Source: Candidatus Coatesiibacteriota bacterium
GTDB taxonomy: Bacteria; Oederibacteriota; CAKKQC01
Direction: 5' to 3'
DNA: 10,105 bases
Assembly (NCBI GenBank): GCA_023265785.1
Contig: JAHFSL010000052.1
Span: 1-10,105 of the forward strand
Part shown: piece after piece, positions 6,153 to 10,105 of the stretch
How positions within the stretch are numbered: the first letter of the stretch is position 1
Layout of the letters: every line of letters starts with the position of its first letter
Notes under the pieces: generated by a model
Seen by the model: the letters and a program-made list of their open reading frames with translations, nothing else
The model's database searches: none
Told to the model about the DNA's origin: nothing
Position numbers and translations under genes: made by a program

Positions 6153-7312
6153 CGGGCGCCCCGCCTCTCCGGCAGACGGCGGGCGACCGCGATGGAAACG
6201 AGCGAGATGGCCGCGCCCGCGTAGAAGGGCAGGCGGTACCCGTACATGGCATAGAGCGCGCCGCCGATCAGCGGCAAGGTGACCGCGCCGACATGATTCA
6301 TCGTGACGCCCATGGCCAGCAGGCGGGTCTGCCCCGACCCACCGGCCACCCGTTTGGCATAGACCGATAATCCCACACGCAGGGCCCACAGCGCACTGTC
6401 CAGCATGTAGACCGCGCACAGGGCGGGGACACTGTGCAGAACCGTGTACAGGATGAAGACCGCCACAAGCCCGGTGAAGTAGGCCGTGAGGACCGGCCGC
6501 TCGCCCACCCGATCCACCAGCCGGCCGGCCAGGGGGGCCAGGACGAACATGACGAGTTGATTGGCGAACATCAGCGCGGCAATGGTCTGCACCTGAACCC
6601 CGTGCTCCATGACCAGCGCCAGGGTGGCGAACAGGATGAAGATCTGCTTGCGCATCCCGTCCAGGAGCTCGAGGGAGGCATAGAGCCGGAACCGCGGCGA
6701 CAGGAACCCGGCGGGCGGCGCGAGATCCTCCGCCCGGGCGCGGATGTCCGCCATGAAGAGCAGGGGGACCGCCCCCAGTGCGGTCACCACGCCACCGCAC
6801 AGGAAGAGGTCACGCATCCCGAATCCCGCCCAGGTCTTGAGGGCCCACACACACCCCAGTCCGAGCAGGGTACCGGCGGCCCCCACACTGCCCAGCCGGC
6901 CGAGCAGGTGGCCCTCGCGGCCCCGGCGCGCCAGGGCCAACTGCATGGACCCCGCCAGTGGCACCCAGGCGTGAAATCCGAAACTCCAGAAGAGCGAACA
7001 CGCGATCAGTCCGCCCACCGAGGCGATCCGGCTGTAGGCCGCCAGCCCGATTCCGACGAGGGCCAGCATCACGGCGGCCGCTCGCGGCTCGGACCGGCCG
7101 GCCAGCGCGACGATGACGAAGAACGAGAGCAGTCCGCACAGCTCGCGGATGGATTCGAGGTAGCCCTGCTGCCAGGTCGTGCCGTGGAGGATTTCATGGA
7201 TGAAGTTCACATTCATCGCCACATGCATGTTCACGCCCAGCGAGAGGGTGAAGACCGCCCCCGCAAGCATCAGGACGGAATGGTCACGGCTCCCGGCCGC
7301 GGGGCGGATCAC
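6149..7312 (-). CDS. MFS transporter, probable sugar/glycoside uptake
   Basis: The 387-residue protein is an integral membrane carrier with about 12 hydrophobic segments in two halves. They are joined by a polar loop near residues 190-210 (IRARAEDLAPPAGFLSPRF). The second half carries an MFS motif A-like turn, GRLVDRVGERPV (263-274), and the first half has a related basic loop near 127-140 (LARRGREGHLLGRL). Size fits the major facilitator superfamily. The start is GTG at 7312, overlapping the glycosidase stop as GTGA. No separate Shine-Dalgarno is visible, which points to translational coupling. An adjacent glycosidase without a signal peptide suggests uptake of an intact oligosaccharide or glycoside that is cleaved inside the cell. 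The family call is firm; substrate and direction are inferred from neighbours. Confidence 0.9.
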   Translation of the reverse strand: MIRPAAGSRDHSVLMLAGAVFTLSLGVNMHVAMNVNFIHEILHGTTWQQGYLESIRELCGLLSFFVIVALAGRSEPRAAAVMLALVGIGLAAYSRIASVGGLIACSLFWSFGFHAWVPLAGSMQLALARRGREGHLLGRLGSVGAAGTLLGLGCVWALKTWAGFGMRDLFLCGGVVTALGAVPLLFMADIRARAEDLAPPAGFLSPRFRLYASLELLDGMRKQIFILFATLALVMEHGVQVQTIAALMFANQLVMFVLAPLAGRLVDRVGERPVLTAYFTGLVAVFILYTVLHSVPALCAVYMLDSALWALRVGLSVYAKRVAGGSGQTRLLAMGVTMNHVGAVTLPLIGGALYAMYGYRLPFYAGAAISLVSIAVARRLPERRGAR

Positions 7313-9471
7313 GCGAACCGGACGGGGTGGACCGTGGACCAGTCGAGACGGTCAGTGCTGGCCGCGGGCTCCATGAGGGGAATCTCCGCGCCCGCGCGCA
7401 CCAGGAGGACCACGGGGACCGGCCCCGCGGCGAGCTCGCTCCACCCCGGCCCCTCGTGGCGCCGGCGGGTCTTGAAGTCCACCCAGCCGCCCGGCGGCAG
7501 GTAGACCTTCCGGGTCCGGGCGGCGGTCATCAGGGGCGCCACCAGCAGGTCGGGACCGAACAGGTACTGATCCTCCACGAGCCAGGACCCGGGATCCGTG
7601 GGGAACTCGAAGAAGAGCGGCCGGAGCATCGGGTGCCCCGCCGCGGCGCATGCCTTCGCCTGCGCCAGGATGTAGGGCATGAGCCGGTACTTCAGCTCGA
7701 CCGTGCGCCGGAAGAGATCGGTGAACGCAGGCCCGTAGTGCCAGGGCTCACGCGGCGGGGCGCCGTGGCACCGGGTGTGGGACGTGAGGACGCCGAAGGC
7801 CAGCCAGCGCGCGTAGAGATCCTCCGGCGCCTTCTTCACGAAGCCCCCCACATCGTGGCTCCAGAACGGAAACCCGCACACGCCCAGCGAGAGCCCCGCC
7901 CGCAGGGTCGCGGCCATGGCCGAGTCGGTGTTTTCCGCATCGCCCCCCCAGTGCACCGGATACCGCTGGCTCCCCGCCCAGGTGGAGCGCGCCCAGATGA
8001 ATCCGTTGCCCGTCACCCGGCGGGTCACTTCGGCGGCGGCCCGGTTGTACCGGAGCGGATACAGATTATGCTCGCGGAACCCCGACTGGCCCGAGGCGTA
8101 CCGGCCGTCCAGCGGGGCGGCCTCGCCGAAGTCCACCTTGATGGCCGCCACGCCCTGCTTGAGGAGCTCGGCCAGCCGGTCCTGGTACCAGCGGACGGTC
8201 TTTGGATTACTGAAGTCCAGCGCGGCTTCCTGCGTCTCGGCCCCGCCATCGGCGTGCGGCACGAGCAGGCCCTTCCGGGCGAGTTCCGGATACAGGGCGT
8301 TGTCATGGGTGAAATAAGGAAGTTGCCACAGGCAGATGCGGAACCCATCCCGCTTGAGGTCCTTGAGCATGGTGGTGGCATTCTTGAATCGGGATGGCGC
8401 AAAGCGATAATCGCACCGCCAGTCCTGCTCAAACCAGCCGGTGTCGAGGTGGATCACATCGCACGGAATCCGGTGCCGGCGCAGACCCTGCGCCACGGCG
8501 CGGGTCTCGGCCTCGGACTTGTAGGTGATCCGGCTCATCCACAGCCCGAAGGACCAGGTGGGCGGCACCTGCGGCCGGCCGGTCAGCGCCGTGTAGGCCG
8601 TCAGGACCTCCTTGGGATCGCCCAGGAAGATGAAGAGGTCCAGTTCGTCGTCGCCCAGGTAGATCGTGTTGGTCTCGTCGTAGGTATGGCCGAAGTCGAA
8701 GGTCATCGGGGTGGTGGCGTGGACGAACATGCCGTACCCGGCGCTGGACAGGAAGAACGGTACGGGCTTGTACATCCGGCGGTTCTGGACGCCCTGGGCG
8801 TCATGGGCCCAGAGGGTCACTGCCTGCCCGCGCTTGTCCAGCCGGGTAAACGACTCCCCCGTCCCGAATATTTTTTCATCAGATGCCAGCGTAAACGAGG
8901 CGGCCATGTGGCGCTGGTGGTCGCCGCCCCGCCGCACGAACGCGAAGGGCGTGGGGTCGTAATTCATGAAGCACATCGCATCGCCGAGCGCCCGGGTCCC
9001 GGTCAGGACCTTGCCTGCGGCATCCCGGACCTCGACCCGCCAGGGGTCAGTGGAGACCGTCACCGCCCCATGCGGTCCCCGGTACTCCGCTCCACCCTGG
9101 GTGCGCTTCACCTTCCACGACCGATCCTCCGGGACCAGGCCGGTGAGCATGAGCGAGTCCCGGGTGTCCCGCAGGGCGCCGCGCGCCGACACCCGCAGGC
9201 GGACGGTGCGGGGCGAGGGGAACGAGACCGCAAACGGCAGGGTCTCGTCGCCGTAATAGGGGCCACGGAAGGTGGACGAGGGGTCGCGCTGGAGAAAGAG
9301 GCCGCCATGCCGGAAATCAACGCCGGGCCGCAGTTGATGCTTCTCCCAGCGGATGGCCCCCGTGCGCTTCACCGCGTCGAACCGGGCCGCCCGGGCAGGC
9401 AGGAACCAGTCATGGTCCTGCCGGCGGAACGCCTCGCTGACGTCCACCGGCGCATTCAGGATTTCGGGCAT
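7309..9471 (-). CDS. GH31 alpha-glycosidase, YicI/alpha-xylosidase-like
   Basis: The 720-residue protein is a retaining alpha-glycosidase of family GH31. Domains in order are an N-terminal beta-sandwich (~1-285) with FGTGESFTRLDKRG (202-215) near its end, a (beta/alpha)8 barrel (~300-620) and a short C-terminal beta domain. The nucleophile is Asp447 in IKVDFGE and the acid/base is Asp511 in PVHWGGD. FWSHDVGGF (536-544) and HLDTGWFE (341-348) line the active site. KVDFGE and the HWGGD context resemble Escherichia coli YicI (alpha-xylosidase), but the YicI HFDCFW stretch reads HLDTGW here, so substrate preference may differ. YicI is 772 aa; this protein is slightly shorter. No signal peptide is seen, so it is cytoplasmic. 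The start at 9471 is preferred over ATG 9480 because AGAGG lies 9 bases upstream of it and directly abuts 9480. It overlaps the MFS gene by 4 bases and follows the DUF4091 gene by 13. Confidence 0.95.
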   Translation of the reverse strand: MPEILNAPVDVSEAFRRQDHDWFLPARAARFDAVKRTGAIRWEKHQLRPGVDFRHGGLFLQRDPSSTFRGPYYGDETLPFAVSFPSPRTVRLRVSARGALRDTRDSLMLTGLVPEDRSWKVKRTQGGAEYRGPHGAVTVSTDPWRVEVRDAAGKVLTGTRALGDAMCFMNYDPTPFAFVRRGGDHQRHMAASFTLASDEKIFGTGESFTRLDKRGQAVTLWAHDAQGVQNRRMYKPVPFFLSSAGYGMFVHATTPMTFDFGHTYDETNTIYLGDDELDLFIFLGDPKEVLTAYTALTGRPQVPPTWSFGLWMSRITYKSEAETRAVAQGLRRHRIPCDVIHLDTGWFEQDWRCDYRFAPSRFKNATTMLKDLKRDGFRICLWQLPYFTHDNALYPELARKGLLVPHADGGAETQEAALDFSNPKTVRWYQDRLAELLKQGVAAIKVDFGEAAPLDGRYASGQSGFREHNLYPLRYNRAAAEVTRRVTGNGFIWARSTWAGSQRYPVHWGGDAENTDSAMAATLRAGLSLGVCGFPFWSHDVGGFVKKAPEDLYARWLAFGVLTSHTRCHGAPPREPWHYGPAFTDLFRRTVELKYRLMPYILAQAKACAAAGHPMLRPLFFEFPTDPGSWLVEDQYLFGPDLLVAPLMTAARTRKVYLPPGGWVDFKTRRRHEGPGWSELAAGPVPVVLLVRAGAEIPLMEPAASTDRLDWSTVHPVRFA

Positions 9472-9480
9472 GGGCGTCAT

Positions 9481-9485
9481 CCTCT
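9481..9485 (-). promoter_or_regulatory. Ribosome-binding site that decides the GH31 start
   Basis: AGAGG on the - strand overlaps the TGA stop of the preceding gene and lies 9 bases before ATG 9471. It touches ATG 9480 with no spacer, which makes 9480 an unlikely start. The overlap of stop and binding site suggests coupled translation of the two glycosidase-type genes. Confidence 0.6.
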
Positions 9486-10105
9486 CACGCCGGCCGGCTG
9501 GGGGCCAGCGCGGCCACGAGCGCGCCGGCCCGGCGGCGGGCATCCAGCAGTGCGGCCTCGCTCCGCGTGTGGTGGCCGGGATCGGGGGCGATCGCGGTGT
9601 GAAGATTCACCAGGAGCGCCCGGGCCCGGGTCAGGGCGGGGGCCGACCGGCGGCGGGGATGCGCCACGGCATCTGTGAGCAGGCGGAGCAGTTCGACATC
9701 CTCGCACCCCTTGCGGACGACCTCCCAGCGGATCGAGGAACAGAGGGACTGCCGACCGGGATACACCAGGAACGGGTCGCCGGCGGGCAGGGGGATGGAA
9801 TCGGTGGACCAGCCACTCCCCCCCGTGCCATCGGTCCACGGCGAGAGCGGGATGTCGTGCGGCAGGCCCTGCCACGGCCCCCAGAAGTTGTACCCCCAGT
9901 GCAGGAAGCCCTTGAGGTCCAGCGTATGCGAGAGCCAGAAGATGATCCGGTTGCGCAGGCTGGGATAGTCCATGAACCGGTTCGGCCAGTGCTCCTGCGG
10001 AAAGACGCACACATAGCTCCACAGCTCGCGCAGCGCCCGGCGGTCCGACCGGCGGGTGATCTCCTGGATCTGCGGCACCTGGATGTCGCACCAGGCATTG
10101 AGTCC
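9485..10105 (-). CDS. DUF4091 / GH123-like protein, C-terminal part only
   Basis: The frame is open to the window edge, giving the last 206 residues before TGA at 9485-9487. A GTG at 10078 is in frame but lies inside the conserved motif DIQVPQ (7-12 of the visible part), so it is not the start. Hallmarks of the DUF4091 domain follow: WSYVCVFP (29-36), NRFMD (42-46), GFLHWGYNFW (66-75), GDPFLVYPG (109-117) and SIRWEVVRKGCEDVELL (124-140). DUF4091 is usually found at the C-terminus of proteins related to GH123 beta-N-acetylgalactosaminidases and other uncharacterised glycosidases, so a glycan-degrading role is likely. The catalytic region and any signal peptide are outside the window. It is the first visible gene of the - strand operon, 13 bases before the GH31 start. 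Family is confident; activity is inferred. Confidence 0.88.
   Translation of the reverse strand, partial: GLNAWCDIQVPQIQEITRRSDRRALRELWSYVCVFPQEHWPNRFMDYPSLRNRIIFWLSHTLDLKGFLHWGYNFWGPWQGLPHDIPLSPWTDGTGGSGWSTDSIPLPAGDPFLVYPGRQSLCSSIRWEVVRKGCEDVELLRLLTDAVAHPRRRSAPALTRARALLVNLHTAIAPDPGHHTRSEAALLDARRRAGALVAALAPSRPA

Noticed and set aside
5157..6224. A 355-codon + strand open frame opposite the aldo-keto reductase
   Set aside because: It is an antisense shadow of a gene with a full catalytic tetrad; the product shows no recognisable pattern.
6153..6800. N-terminal extension of the aldo-keto reductase frame to 6800
   Set aside because: This lies wholly inside the MFS gene and is low complexity; ATG 6152 gives the normal family N-terminus and an ATGA overlap.
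6434..7504. A 356-codon + strand open frame opposite the MFS gene
   Set aside because: It is Gln/His/Arg/Gly-rich and lacks hydrophobic or domain structure; the MFS frame has 12 hydrophobic segments.
7327..9678. A 783-codon open frame on the + strand opposite the GH31 gene
   Set aside because: It mirrors a gene with clear catalytic motifs. Its product is Arg/Pro/Gly/His-rich with no domain, as expected for antisense frames in very G+C-rich DNA.

Overview
The window is a mostly very G+C-rich bacterial segment with tightly packed genes. The first gene encodes a probable outer-membrane beta-barrel protein, so the host is likely Gram-negative. A DUF4091 protein, a YicI-like GH31 glycosidase, an MFS carrier, an aldo-keto reductase and a non-HemE URO-D-family protein together in one operon resemble carbohydrate loci of Planctomycetota/Verrucomicrobiota/Lentisphaerota-type bacteria. 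That taxonomic placement is an inference from gene content, and no phylogenetic marker is present.

Layout. (1) Bases 1-828 (+): the 3' part of a secreted beta-barrel-like protein, visibly less G+C-rich than everything after base ~1000. (2) Bases 852-890: a strong hairpin terminator between convergent genes, probably serving both strands. (3) Bases 942-1376 (-): a small exported tri-haem cytochrome c with an excellent ribosome-binding site. (4) Bases 1523-2647 (-): a complete transaldolase of the long (~370 aa) type. (5) Bases 2682-3635 (+): an unrecognised polytopic membrane protein, divergent from transaldolase with only 34 bp between the starts. (6) Bases 3632-10105 (-): a run of six genes, read from high to low coordinates: DUF4091/GH123-like protein (cut by the window edge), GH31 alpha-glycosidase, MFS transporter, aldo-keto reductase, URO-D-family protein and a four-helix membrane protein. 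Gaps are at most 28 bp and two junctions are 4-base start/stop overlaps (GTGA, ATGA).

How the genes may work together. The six-gene run looks like a catabolic operon. The MFS carrier would bring in an oligosaccharide or glycoside, the cytoplasmic GH31 enzyme would release an alpha-linked xylose or glucose, and the aldo-keto reductase would oxidise or reduce the sugar or aglycone. The DUF4091 protein is probably a second glycosidase. The URO-D-family protein is the puzzling member: it lacks the haem-synthesis HemE signature and may be a methyltransferase-type or otherwise repurposed URO-D fold. Transaldolase next door fits pentose metabolism but lies in a separate transcription unit. No CRISPR array, tRNA, rRNA, transposase or phage gene was seen. 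No stretch longer than 300 bases lacks a gene.
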